Shown here piece by piece: positions 36,772 to 47,084 of a stretch of DNA of 64,000 nt (positions are counted from its first letter, which is position 1; each line of letters starts with the position of its first letter). Below the pieces are notes generated by a model. The model was not told the DNA's origin, did not search any database, and worked only from the letters and a program-made list of their open reading frames with translations. A program made the translations under genes and the position numbers. The stretch is from 20CM-2-55-15 sp964633285 (GTDB lineage: Bacteria > Acidobacteriota > Terriglobia > 20CM-2-55-15), in the NCBI GenBank assembly GCA_964633285.1, contig CAZWGA010000027.1, forward strand, positions 8,389 through 72,388, in the 5' to 3' direction.

Positions 36772-39700
36772 TTCACAATCTCCAACCGGCTTGCCAAACC
36801 GCGGCCGGCAATACTGCGGTCGTATAAGCCTTCCGCAAAAGCCGGAGCGGCCTGGAAAATCCCGGCATTCGTCGCTCGAACGCGGTACACAAACGTGGAG
36901 GCGTCCTTCGTAACATCGCCATATAAGACGAGCCGGTCATCGCGCACATCGATGTGGTAAGGCGCCCATGTGGATTTATCCGGCAAACCGATGGGCAACG
37001 CTGAAAAACGGGACCGGCGTGAATTGCGAAATGCCGGATCGGTTCGGGCCGCGCTGGTGTCAGCCGGTGGCTGTAATTCCAGTACAGGTTCCGTTCCTCC
37101 CGGCAGCAGGTCCACAACGGCGACCTGTTGAAGCTGATCCCGTTTTGTCGCTCGAAGCCGCAAACGAATTAGAAACTCGTCGCCGACTTTCGGGCGTACA
37201 AGGGCATTTCCTTTCATGTCGAGAAACTCTCGAATGATCTCGATGCCTTGATTGATTTCGGCCGCCGGAGGATTTCGATCAAACCCGGATTCGTTCATCG
37301 CGTAATAGGCAAAACTCGGTCCATCTTTTGAAAACTGCACCTTCGCCGCGTTCTCGGAGATATTGACCTTTGGCATCGTCCCGGCAGGCAGCGGGATCGC
37401 GCGTTCACGTCCATCCTTTCCGATTTCGCTGATACCGGCCTTGTTTGTTACGGCAGAAGCTTTGGCATAAGCATCGAGGGCAAGAAGGGCATACGCGGCA
37501 GTCAGGGAATTCGCGTTGTTTCCGCTGACGGATTTGCCGATGGTTTCAAGCCCAACGGGAGGCGTCGTGCCGAGGCGGTTGGAAAAATGTTTCGCGAGCA
37601 GATACAGCAATTGCGAGTCGTGTACAACCGCGTCGTAGTAGACTTCTCCACCCCAGTCTTTCCTTTGCGGCGACCACGGCACATTTTTCACAATGCGATC
37701 CGCTTCATCGTTGCGCTGCATGAGCCGGTAGGTTGATGCGAGATATGCCGCCGCGAGATCCGTGCCCCAGGTCTGCGCATAGCGCCGCGACAATTCCTGC
37801 TCCACATTCGAGAGCGCCACTGTTGGCTTGATTCCCTGCCGCGCGAGCAAATATACCGCGTATGCCCGCAGGCGCCCATCCGGCAGGCTCGATGCCGGCG
37901 TTGTTGCAAATCTTGCGAGCCAGTCGTTCAGACTTGCCAGCATTTCAGCCGGGATTTGCTGACCGCGCTCTTTTGCTTCGATTAGAAAATGCGCGCCATA
38001 AACCGTCGCAAACTCGGCCGTCTCCGGTGACGATGCCCAAAGGCCAAGACCGCCCTCGTCGTTCTCGCGGCTCATCAAAGCCGAGAACGTTACCGCCAGA
38101 GGCTGTGCATCACGGCTCTTCACAGCGCCGAATTCGGGACGAGACGCTATGAGCAGAGCCGCAACACCTTTGCTCACCAGTTGTTCGGTGCATGAATACT
38201 GATAGTCATCCAGATAGGCCGTGAGGCCCTGGCCCCATACCAACGGCAAAGTCGAAACGGATGCTTCCACTTTCCGCTGCTCGCTATACATGTCGCGCGT
38301 GAGTGGCGCCACCGTCTTCGCTGAGTCCATGCGGCCCAGACTCAACTGCGTGCGGTAAGCAACAGCCGGCCGGACACCGACACTCTCGTCAATGCGCGCT
38401 TCTGAAGCATTTCTGCGCGCGACAAATTTCAAATCAGCGGGACCGAGGCGGACATTCGCCTTAAAGCGATATTCCGCGACTCCTTCTTTCTTGGACGCAA
38501 CCTGCAATTGAACCAGTGTTGATCCCACGGCGGATAATTCCGGACCGGCTTGCGCCTGAACCTGGACGGGATTTGTTCCATCCGTCGTGTTGTTGAAGAC
38601 GCCGACGGTAACGACGAACTCATCGCCGGGCGTGACCATCACCGGCACATTCGGAGTCAGGATGAAGTCGCCTTTGACGTCCGTTCCTGCTTCAGCAATT
38701 CCGATGCGTCGCGCGCCTACCGCGATCGCCACAATTCGAATTCGTCCATTGAAATAGTCCGGCACCGTGTAACGGATGTCGCGCCCGGACGGACCGGCAT
38801 CGATCAGGCCCGACCAGAATGCAGCCGGCGGCTTGCGTTTTTTGTTGAAAGGATTCAAATGACGCGAATAGCCGCCATCCGCATCGCCGCCCGGGGCTGC
38901 AAGCGCGAGGAAACGTCTGAACTCGGGAAGAATCAGATCGAGGATCTGCGTGCTCTCGACTTCGAGCATGCGCTTCTGAAAAAAGTAACCGGGAGGTTCC
39001 GGATTCTTGTAGCGCCGGCCCTGCAGGATGCCCTCGTCAACCGCCAGCACCGCAACTCGTGAAGGCTCTGCCGGCGCGATTCGCATGACCATTGTTGCCC
39101 CAGGCTTGACCTCACGCGGCGATACAAGACGAACCGATTGCGTTCGCGCATCGAGAACGGCCGAAAATGCGGCGACACCGTAAGACAACGGACTCAGGAA
39201 TAACTCGTCGGACGAAGGGTCTCTCAGAAACTGAACGGTAACGTACCCATTACCTTCAAAATCCTTCGGAAGCACGACCCGTTGCACTGTACTCGTCGCC
39301 GAAGTTTTGAACCATTGATAGTGAAACACGCGCTCGCGCTCGACCGTGATGAGTCCGGCTCCAACATAGGGCGCGCGGATGCTGACTTCGATCGTGTCGC
39401 CTCCTGAGTACGCCGGCTTGTCAAGCTGGACTTGCAATTCCGCATTGCGTTCCAGTGAGCGGGACAGATTGGCTTGTCCCGCAACCGTGTACGCAAGCCT
39501 GTTGAGTTCAGCGCCCGATGCATTGCGCAAAACGAGAACGAAATCGCCGGGTTCCTGGGTTGGCAGCACGAAGTTGCTTCCGCCGGCTGCAATCTTTACG
39601 GACCTGGTGTCTCGAACAATCTCCTTAAGACGGGAAACGTATTTGTATGTCTGGTTGTCCTGCTGCGTCAGCACTGACACGTATTTCCGCTGTACCCACT

Positions 39701-42623
39701 CCAGGGAAAGTCCGTCGGCAGCAACACTCGAGAGCTGCTGATCGACTGCCAGCCAGCGGGCCTGGCGGGCGCTGGCCCGTCGCACGAAGGTCAGATCACC
39801 GTCGGGTTTGACGCCAACCAGATACGATGCATCCGACACGATGGCTCCGTTCTGCGCTGCGACGTTTCGTCCTCCTTCAGCTTCGTAGGCGCGAGCCAGG
39901 ACACTCAATCGATAAGCGCGTCCCACAAAACGGCGAAGGTCCGGTTTCAATTCGGCGTTGCCCTTGTCGTCCGTGATCGTTGATGTGAGGTCCTCGTGAA
40001 ACGGCTCGTTCAAAACTTCACCAATCTGAAACCGGTAGTCCGGGTAACGCGTGAACCTCGGCAATACGGGAGTCAGACTCATCTCGCCCGTGACTCTTCG
40101 ATTGGAAGCGGGCTCGCCGAACAAGTGTGCCGCTGTGACTCTGACCTTCACGTCATCCGGTTTCAGCCAGCCATCGAAGGGTTTGTCAGCCAGGTCGAGA
40201 CGCACCTTCATTCGGTCGGGCTCGAATTCCTGAACCTTGAAGGAGGTGCTGCCCAGAATCTCCCGCTTTTTCTCGTCTTTCACCAGATAAGCGATAGCCT
40301 GATAGGTTCCGGTTGGAGATGCAGGCTGGCTTGTGTAGGTAACTTCGTCGAAGGCGCTCGGAGACAGCTTTACCACGTTACGGCTGACAATGGAGCCGCG
40401 GGCATCCGTGATTTCCACATCGAGAGGCAGGCCCGCGATGGATCCTTTCCAGTCCGCGGTTCGCGCAATAAGCCCAAGGTGCGTGGTTTCGCCTGGACGA
40501 TATATTCCACGATCCGAAAAAAGGTACGCCGACAACTGCTGCGCGGAAGCGGCATTCTCAACGCCGCCTGTATCGAAGCGGGACAGGTCGAGTCTTCGGC
40601 CGCGCGATTCAAATGGCATGAACGAAAAATCCGTGTCTTTTTGCGCCACGATCATTAAGGGCGTCCGTTCTCTTTTCAAGTCGACGAATTTTGCGATCTG
40701 CGCGTGACCGCCGGCATCCGTTGAGGCAGCAAGCACCGGCAGGCCATTGCGGCCGAGGACTTCGATGCGCGCGCCGTCTACAGGCAATCCATTGCGAATC
40801 GACTGCACAAATACATCGCGAGTTCCGTCCTTGGCCTGCTTCACAACAAACCCGAGGTCGGTAATGAGAATCAGGCGCGTATCCTCGATTTGGGGAACGC
40901 GGGCCCGTCCATACGCATATCGATTGGAATCGTCTTCGCCGGATTGCGCGGCCGCTGACACAGACCGAATATGCAAAAGAAACAAACCGTGCTTCGATGT
41001 CGTTCTGTCCTGAAGATATTGGCTGAGATCGATGCTCTCGTAAGCCGGCTTGCCCGGCTGTTTGCCCGAATACTCCCGGGTCGTTGTGATTCGCTCGACG
41101 AGCTTGTCTTCCAAATCCTGGTACAGGTAAGGCCGCGAATACTCCCACATGGTTGGGGCCAGGTGTTGGACCTGATTGGGCAGCAGCCGGCCGATATCGA
41201 TCTCGACTTTGTCGACATCACGAACAAGAAACCCGACTTTTCTGTCGCCCGACAACGAGAGCAGTGAACCCTGCCCCAGGAACGTCAGTGCCTGACGATA
41301 GGGTTCAACCTTAAGGGTCGCCACGTAGGGCTTGCCGGAAATGTAGCCGCCGGTACCCAGCACTCCATCCTTGACGACAACGTAAAGGTAGCGATCGACC
41401 GGCGCTCGAAACTTGAAACCGTGAGATGTATCGCCGCCTTCGTCCGAGGCAACGTAGCTGAGATTCATCGGATCCGACTTCGCCACGATATCGTTTCCGA
41501 TTTGATTCGGATCGTCCCAATGAAAAGGCTCGGGATCGTCCTTGCGCTGATTCGGATGCCGGACAGGCAGAACATAAGCAGTTACTTTCCCAGCGAGCGA
41601 CTTCTCGGCTACGGGCGAGGAGCTGGTGACCAGAAGGATCTGCTCCGGCTCGTAACGCGCATTGTCCACGAGCGTCATTCGGGCGGCTGAAAAGCGCAGG
41701 CTCGAACGGCCGGGAATTGTCACGACCGATTCCAGCTTCTCTCCCGTCGAATTGCCACCGCGTGCGGCGCGAACACCTTTGTCGATTCGGACAGTCATTG
41801 CGACGTCATCTCGCGGCATGCCCAGAGCAGCCGAATGAATATGAGCAGCAAGCTTGAACTTGTCGTAAACAAGCGTGAAATTCCTGCTATCGGGTTTGAG
41901 TCCAAGGTATTGGGCTTCTTTAGCAGCGGTGAACGATATGCGTGATTCCAGTTCGGAACCATCCACCGGATGCGTGAACTGAACCGTAGCAACAAGTTTC
42001 TTAAGGTTGGGATCGCGAGGGTCCTGATAAAACTGGCTATCGCTGATCCGCGCCGCAAACGGTTCGGAACGGAATTTGAAGGTGTAATCCTCGATCTGAG
42101 CGCCCGGGGAGAGAAAACCTTTCGTGGAAAGGTTGACCTTGAAGCCGGTATCGATCGGCCAATCGTCACGCGGCGTGAATTGAAGTTCTTTGTCGCTGAC
42201 CCAGAACCAGGTCCCCGGAATTGAAGGCGACAGCGTAATGCCCGCGGTAACGGGTTTCTCCACCAGCTTCAGCGGCGCGACCGATTCACTGAACAGAACT
42301 TTCATCGGCTTGATGACGAGGGATCCGTTGTCCTTATACTCCGTCAACGGCGGCGAGACGACGCTATACGTCACGTAGTGCGGCGTTGGGCGGCTGAGAT
42401 ACCAGATGAGGCCTCCGCCAATTACAGCCAGGGCTATCAGGAACGACGCCAGACGTTTCACGTCGGCTGCCAGATAACGCCACACGGCAACACGCTGACG
42501 ATCGATCCATGCCGGCCACTGCGGCGCCTCCCATTGCCAGCGGCCGACGACGGGAGACAGTGTTCTCCCCACCAGGCGAACCACCGTTCGCCAACCCTTC
42601 TCCAAGAAACTCATGGTCTCCAT
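36768..42623 (-). CDS. yfhM: bacterial alpha-2-macroglobulin with intact thioester
   Basis: 1951 residues. An N-terminal membrane helix (about 60-78) anchors it in the periplasm, followed by macroglobulin beta domains (MG repeats, including YLFSDRGIYRPGETTHLGL), a bait-like region and the thioester domain with CTEQ at C1478-Q1481 in an alpha/alpha barrel, then the receptor-binding-like end. It traps attacking proteases covalently. ATG 42623 and ATG 42614 are both plausible starts. It is first of the A2M-pbpC-SGNH operon and 165 bp from the efflux operon. Confidence 0.94.
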   Translation of the reverse strand: METMSFLEKGWRTVVRLVGRTLSPVVGRWQWEAPQWPAWIDRQRVAVWRYLAADVKRLASFLIALAVIGGGLIWYLSRPTPHYVTYSVVSPPLTEYKDNGSLVIKPMKVLFSESVAPLKLVEKPVTAGITLSPSIPGTWFWVSDKELQFTPRDDWPIDTGFKVNLSTKGFLSPGAQIEDYTFKFRSEPFAARISDSQFYQDPRDPNLKKLVATVQFTHPVDGSELESRISFTAAKEAQYLGLKPDSRNFTLVYDKFKLAAHIHSAALGMPRDDVAMTVRIDKGVRAARGGNSTGEKLESVVTIPGRSSLRFSAARMTLVDNARYEPEQILLVTSSSPVAEKSLAGKVTAYVLPVRHPNQRKDDPEPFHWDDPNQIGNDIVAKSDPMNLSYVASDEGGDTSHGFKFRAPVDRYLYVVVKDGVLGTGGYISGKPYVATLKVEPYRQALTFLGQGSLLSLSGDRKVGFLVRDVDKVEIDIGRLLPNQVQHLAPTMWEYSRPYLYQDLEDKLVERITTTREYSGKQPGKPAYESIDLSQYLQDRTTSKHGLFLLHIRSVSAAAQSGEDDSNRYAYGRARVPQIEDTRLILITDLGFVVKQAKDGTRDVFVQSIRNGLPVDGARIEVLGRNGLPVLAASTDAGGHAQIAKFVDLKRERTPLMIVAQKDTDFSFMPFESRGRRLDLSRFDTGGVENAASAQQLSAYLFSDRGIYRPGETTHLGLIARTADWKGSIAGLPLDVEITDARGSIVSRNVVKLSPSAFDEVTYTSQPASPTGTYQAIAYLVKDEKKREILGSTSFKVQEFEPDRMKVRLDLADKPFDGWLKPDDVKVRVTAAHLFGEPASNRRVTGEMSLTPVLPRFTRYPDYRFQIGEVLNEPFHEDLTSTITDDKGNAELKPDLRRFVGRAYRLSVLARAYEAEGGRNVAAQNGAIVSDASYLVGVKPDGDLTFVRRASARQARWLAVDQQLSSVAADGLSLEWVQRKYVSVLTQQDNQTYKYVSRLKEIVRDTRSVKIAAGGSNFVLPTQEPGDFVLVLRNASGAELNRLAYTVAGQANLSRSLERNAELQVQLDKPAYSGGDTIEVSIRAPYVGAGLITVERERVFHYQWFKTSATSTVQRVVLPKDFEGNGYVTVQFLRDPSSDELFLSPLSYGVAAFSAVLDARTQSVRLVSPREVKPGATMVMRIAPAEPSRVAVLAVDEGILQGRRYKNPEPPGYFFQKRMLEVESTQILDLILPEFRRFLALAAPGGDADGGYSRHLNPFNKKRKPPAAFWSGLIDAGPSGRDIRYTVPDYFNGRIRIVAIAVGARRIGIAEAGTDVKGDFILTPNVPVMVTPGDEFVVTVGVFNNTTDGTNPVQVQAQAGPELSAVGSTLVQLQVASKKEGVAEYRFKANVRLGPADLKFVARRNASEARIDESVGVRPAVAYRTQLSLGRMDSAKTVAPLTRDMYSEQRKVEASVSTLPLVWGQGLTAYLDDYQYSCTEQLVSKGVAALLIASRPEFGAVKSRDAQPLAVTFSALMSRENDEGGLGLWASSPETAEFATVYGAHFLIEAKERGQQIPAEMLASLNDWLARFATTPASSLPDGRLRAYAVYLLARQGIKPTVALSNVEQELSRRYAQTWGTDLAAAYLASTYRLMQRNDEADRIVKNVPWSPQRKDWGGEVYYDAVVHDSQLLYLLAKHFSNRLGTTPPVGLETIGKSVSGNNANSLTAAYALLALDAYAKASAVTNKAGISEIGKDGRERAIPLPAGTMPKVNISENAAKVQFSKDGPSFAYYAMNESGFDRNPPAAEINQGIEIIREFLDMKGNALVRPKVGDEFLIRLRLRATKRDQLQQVAVVDLLPGGTEPVLELQPPADTSAARTDPAFRNSRRSRFSALPIGLPDKSTWAPYHIDVRDDRLVLYGDVTKDASTFVYRVRATNAGIFQAAPAFAEGLYDRSIAGRGLASRLEIVK

Positions 42624-42788
42624 CCTTCTGTTGTGCGTTGTTTAAAGCGAAGCGAATTGTATTCGATCTGCGATCACGCCAATAGCAATGGAAAGACCAG
42701 GTACAAATGAGGACGGAAACGCCGGCAGGAAGGAGTTGTTGGTTATCAAAGCCGGTTCGCGCTTCGAAACCGCGGAAGATTTCCAGTT

Positions 42789-45700
42789 TTATAGCGGTGC
42801 CGGAAGTTCGCTTTCGTGCATGGCCTGTTGTTCGTAGCCGCGCTCTTCGTTGCGCTGGACGAGCGCATAGAGCATGGGCAGGACGATCAGAGTCAGCAAC
42901 GTTGCCGAGAACAGGCCGCCGATGATGACGACAGCCAGGGGCTTCTGGACTTCAGACCCGATGCCGTGCGACAGAGCCATCGGCAGAAGACCGGTCATCG
43001 CAAGGAGAGCCGTCATCAGGACGGTTCTCAAGCGAACCGTTGCGCCGTCAAGGACCGCGCCACGCGCGCTCATTCCCACATCCCGAAGCTCGTTGAAGTA
43101 GCTCACCATGACGACGCCGTTCAGAACGGCCTGTCCGAACAGAGCGATAAACCCGATCGCGGCCGACACGCTGAGATGAATGCCGGTAAGGTATAGCGCA
43201 AACACGCCGCCGATCATTGCAAATGGAACGTTGGAAAGAATCAGCAGGGCGCTCTTCACGGAGCGGAATGCATTGAATAGAAGAATGAAAATCAGAAACA
43301 CACTCAGCGGAACGACCACCATCAGCCGCCGCATGGCTCGTTCCTGATTCTCGAATTCCCCTCCCCACGCCGTGAAATATCCCGGCGGCAGGCTTACCAG
43401 ACGGTCTACCCTCTCGCGCATTTCCTTAACGACGCCGCCCATGTCGCGGCCTCGAATGAAAACGCCGATGGCGGCCACGCGCATTCCGGACTCCCGGCTG
43501 ATATTCATGCTTCCGCTGCCGACCGAAATCGTGGCGATCTGCTCCAGGGGAATTCTTGAGCCTTCCGGCGTATCGACCAGAATGTTCCTGATCGCGCCCA
43601 TATCCTGCCGCTGCTCCTCGCGAAGCCGCACAACCACGCCGAATTTCTTTTCGCCTTCCCAGATCTCTGTTGCGACTTTGCCGCCAAGCGTGGTTTCAAT
43701 CACATCCTGAATATCCTGCACATTCAAGCCATACCGCGCCGCATGCAGCCGGTCAATTTCGATACGAAGGTGCGGAACCTCGCCTCCACGATCCACAAAG
43801 GCGCGATCCACACCGGGAACGCCGTTGATGGCCTTCAACACTTCCTGGGCTTTCTGCTTTACCGTTCCCGCTTCTTCTCCAAAAACCTTGATCACGATCT
43901 GCCCATCGATCTGCGAAATGCTTTCGAGGACGTTGTCGCGAATCGGCTGCGAAATGCTCGCTTCGATACCGGGAAGGTCATCCATCTTGCTTTCGATCTG
44001 GCCGATGAGTTCATCTTTGGTGACCTTGCGTGTCCACTGATCCGGAGGTTTCAGGTCGACATAAAACTCCGCCATATTGATCGGCTTCGGATCCGTTCCG
44101 TCCTCCGGCCGGCCCGCCTGAGAAATGACGGATGTCACTTCGGGAAACTCGCGAATGGCGGCGCGAATCTTTGCGCATTGCCTTTCGGCTTCCGTTACTG
44201 AAATTCCAGGAGGCATCGTGACATTAACCCAGAGCGTCCCTTCATTGAGTTCGGGAAGGAACTCCGTTCCGAGCCGCGGCACTACGGCGAGTGTGACTGC
44301 GAGCAGCAAAACCGCCGTCGTAAGCACGATGACCGGGTGGTTCAAAGCGGCCTTCAATACCGGCTGATAAATGCGCTTGCAGAGTTCAACGAGCTTGTTG
44401 TCTTTCTCAGGAAGATTTTTTCTCAGGAGAAAGAAACAGAGGAGAGGAACCAGAGTCAGCGAAAAGATCAAAGACCCGATCAGCGCCGAAACGACGGTGT
44501 ACGCCATCGGCGCGAAGATCCGCCCTTCGTGACGCTGCAAAGAAAAGATCGGCAGGTGCGCCAGAATGATGATGAGCATCGAAAACAGCGTCGGCCGGCC
44601 CACCTGCGATGTAGCTTCAAGAACTGTGGCCTTGATGGAAACATGCGACGCTGCGTCGTGCTCGCGGCGCGAAAGCCGCCGGAAGATGTTTTCGACAACG
44701 ATCACCGACCCATCCACGATGATCCCGAAGTCCATCGCGCCCAGCGAAAGCAGATTCGCGGGAATGCCTCGTATGGTTAATCCGATGAAAGTCGCCAGCA
44801 GCGACAGCGGTATGACAATGGCAACGATGGCAGCGGAACGAAGATTCCCCAGGAAGAGGTAAAGAATGATCGATACGAGAATGGCCCCTTCGAGGAGATT
44901 CTTGAAAACCGTGTGCAGCGTCGTATCGATCAGCCAGGTTCTGTCGTAGTACGACTTGATTTCGACGCCTTTCGGCAGCACCGAACTGGTCAGCGATGCA
45001 ATGCGTTCCTTCAAAGACGTCAAAACTTCGGACGGATTCTCGCCTTTCCGCATCAGAACGATTCCGGTCACGGCTTCGTCATTCTCATCACGCCCGACGA
45101 GGCCCTGACGAGGCACGGTACTGATGCTCACATCGGCGATGTCGCGCACAAGAATCGGAGTGCCGTTTTTTTCTGCAACGACGGTGGCTCCGATGTCCGC
45201 GCTCGATTGCATCAATCCCAGGCCGCGAATCAGAAACTGCTGGGAACCTAGCTCGATGTAACTGCCGCCGGCATTCGTGTTGCCGCGTGCCATGGCCGAC
45301 AGGACCTGCTGGATCGGAATGTTGTACGCCTTCATCTTCGGCAGATCGAGATTCACCTGATACTGCTTGATGAAGCCGCCCCGGCTGACGATGTCCGCCA
45401 CACCGGGAGTGAGCCGCAAGTAGCGCGAAACGATCCAATCCTGAACGGTACGCAGATCGATGGGACTCAGCGTATTGCTGACCAGTTGATACCGATAGAG
45501 CTCGCCGACCGGCGTGGACAACGGCGCAAGCTGCGGCTCCACGCCCTGCGGAAGCTCCACGCCCTGTAATCGTTCGAGAACCTGCTGGCGCGAGAAATAG
45601 TTGTCGACCTTGTCATCAAACGTGATCGATAAGTATGAAAGACCGAATTGCGTATGCGAGAACATCCGCACGGAATGAGGCAATCCGCTTAACTCGATTT

Positions 45701-45908
45701 CGAGCGGTATGGTGATCTGCTTCTCGACTTCTTCAGCGGCATGTCCCGGAAAGAGCGTCACCACCGTAACCTGAACGTCTGTTACATCGGGAAACGCTTC
45801 AACAGGCAGGGCGCGAAAAGCCACAACGCCGCCGGCGATGAACATCACAGTGAGCATGACGGTGAAGAGCGGCTGATCCAGCGCGAGTGAAACAAATTTC
45901 CGCACCAT
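42789..45908 (-). CDS. czcA: heavy-metal RND efflux pump, CzcA/CusA family
   Basis: 1039 residues, the inner-membrane proton-driven pump of a tripartite exporter. It has 12 membrane segments and two large periplasmic loops. The heavy-metal RND signature DFGIIVDGSVIVVEN is present in helix 4, with PGHAAEEVEKQITIPLE and TEFLPELNEGTLWV elsewhere. Family knowledge points to divalent ions such as Co, Zn, Cd or Ni; the exact metal cannot be read here. It lies 3 bases after the adaptor gene. Confidence 0.93.
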   Translation of the reverse strand: MVRKFVSLALDQPLFTVMLTVMFIAGGVVAFRALPVEAFPDVTDVQVTVVTLFPGHAAEEVEKQITIPLEIELSGLPHSVRMFSHTQFGLSYLSITFDDKVDNYFSRQQVLERLQGVELPQGVEPQLAPLSTPVGELYRYQLVSNTLSPIDLRTVQDWIVSRYLRLTPGVADIVSRGGFIKQYQVNLDLPKMKAYNIPIQQVLSAMARGNTNAGGSYIELGSQQFLIRGLGLMQSSADIGATVVAEKNGTPILVRDIADVSISTVPRQGLVGRDENDEAVTGIVLMRKGENPSEVLTSLKERIASLTSSVLPKGVEIKSYYDRTWLIDTTLHTVFKNLLEGAILVSIILYLFLGNLRSAAIVAIVIPLSLLATFIGLTIRGIPANLLSLGAMDFGIIVDGSVIVVENIFRRLSRREHDAASHVSIKATVLEATSQVGRPTLFSMLIIILAHLPIFSLQRHEGRIFAPMAYTVVSALIGSLIFSLTLVPLLCFFLLRKNLPEKDNKLVELCKRIYQPVLKAALNHPVIVLTTAVLLLAVTLAVVPRLGTEFLPELNEGTLWVNVTMPPGISVTEAERQCAKIRAAIREFPEVTSVISQAGRPEDGTDPKPINMAEFYVDLKPPDQWTRKVTKDELIGQIESKMDDLPGIEASISQPIRDNVLESISQIDGQIVIKVFGEEAGTVKQKAQEVLKAINGVPGVDRAFVDRGGEVPHLRIEIDRLHAARYGLNVQDIQDVIETTLGGKVATEIWEGEKKFGVVVRLREEQRQDMGAIRNILVDTPEGSRIPLEQIATISVGSGSMNISRESGMRVAAIGVFIRGRDMGGVVKEMRERVDRLVSLPPGYFTAWGGEFENQERAMRRLMVVVPLSVFLIFILLFNAFRSVKSALLILSNVPFAMIGGVFALYLTGIHLSVSAAIGFIALFGQAVLNGVVMVSYFNELRDVGMSARGAVLDGATVRLRTVLMTALLAMTGLLPMALSHGIGSEVQKPLAVVIIGGLFSATLLTLIVLPMLYALVQRNEERGYEQQAMHESELPAPL

Positions 45909-45911
45909 GAT

Positions 45912-47084
45912 TTACGACTCTCCTTTCGCCTGCTCCGCATGAACCAGCAAAACACCGTCAACAACGATCCGGTCGCCGGGATCCAGACCGCTGACTACGC
46001 GAAGCCTGTTTCCGGAATCCTGAGTCACCACAATCTCGCGCTGCTCGAACTCGTTCTCACCTGCAGCCACGAAGGCATAGGTCTTTCCGCCGTCGGTCAA
46101 TATGGCGCTTGCGGGAATCGACAAACCCTGCTGGGACTCCTGAAGGACGATGCGTGCCTGAGCAAACATCTCCGGCTTCAACCGTTGGGCCGAATTGGAA
46201 ACAAGAAAGCGAACCTTGACGGCGCGTGTATTCGGATCGATGACGTCGTTGATGCGCGCGATGCGGGCGGAAAAGCGCTCATCGGGATACGCATCGGCGG
46301 CCACTTCGGCGCGATTGCCGGTGGAGACGAATCGAAGATCGTGCTCGAACACGTCCGCCAACACCCAGACAGTGGAGAGATCCGCAATCGTGATCAGCGG
46401 GTTCACATCGGGCTGAACGAACTGACCTTCGGTAACCTTCCGCTCGACAACCGTGCCGGTCAGCGAAGATCGAACCGCGATTTTCGCGGGCTGCGTTGAA
46501 TGCATGTCGCCATCGGCGATTCCGAGAATGCGAAGAGACTCCTCCGTGCGATGGACTCGCCCCTGCGCTTTGGCCAACTCGCTTTCGGATTGATCCAGAG
46601 CCATGCGCGACGATGCTTCATGCTCGAAGAGATCCTTTGTCCGCGCATATGCCTTCTGCGCCAGATCGAGGTCCTTGTGCGCTTCCTGATGTTCCGCCAG
46701 AGCGGCCGCCACGTCGCGGCTGTAAATAAAGAAGAGGATGTCGCCCTTCTGCACGTGATCGCCGACTTTGATCTTCAAGTCCTGAACCTGTCCGGGAATG
46801 GGCGGAATAACGTTGGCGAGTTCGTCCTCGTTGAATTGCACTTTTCCGGAAGCGGTCAGATACGACGGCATGGCTTCCTGCTTCAATACATCGATTTTGA
46901 GAGTTGCCGTCATCTTCGGATCGAGCTTGAACGTTTTGTGAGCCTTCGGGACAGGCTTGGCGTCTGCAGGTGCATCGCTCCTGGCTTTGGTCGAGCCCGA
47001 ACAACCCGCAAGAAGCAGGATCAGCGGCAGAATGAAACCGATGCCGCGGGTTCCCTTCTCCACGGGTTTGCATTGTTGATTCAT
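45912..47084 (-). CDS. czcB: RND efflux membrane-fusion lipoprotein, CzcB/CusB type
   Basis: 390 residues. A lipobox (LILLLAGC) gives an acylated N-terminus. The body is a membrane-fusion protein: biotinyl-lipoyl half motifs around VIPPIPGQVQDLKIKVGDHVQKGD, a helical hairpin (about 130-185) and beta-barrel domains. It bridges CzcA and the outer-membrane channel. ATG 47084 has GGAAGG upstream and overlaps the outer-membrane gene stop by 4 bases. Confidence 0.93.
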   Translation of the reverse strand: MNQQCKPVEKGTRGIGFILPLILLLAGCSGSTKARSDAPADAKPVPKAHKTFKLDPKMTATLKIDVLKQEAMPSYLTASGKVQFNEDELANVIPPIPGQVQDLKIKVGDHVQKGDILFFIYSRDVAAALAEHQEAHKDLDLAQKAYARTKDLFEHEASSRMALDQSESELAKAQGRVHRTEESLRILGIADGDMHSTQPAKIAVRSSLTGTVVERKVTEGQFVQPDVNPLITIADLSTVWVLADVFEHDLRFVSTGNRAEVAADAYPDERFSARIARINDVIDPNTRAVKVRFLVSNSAQRLKPEMFAQARIVLQESQQGLSIPASAILTDGGKTYAFVAAGENEFEQREIVVTQDSGNRLRVVSGLDPGDRIVVDGVLLVHAEQAKGES

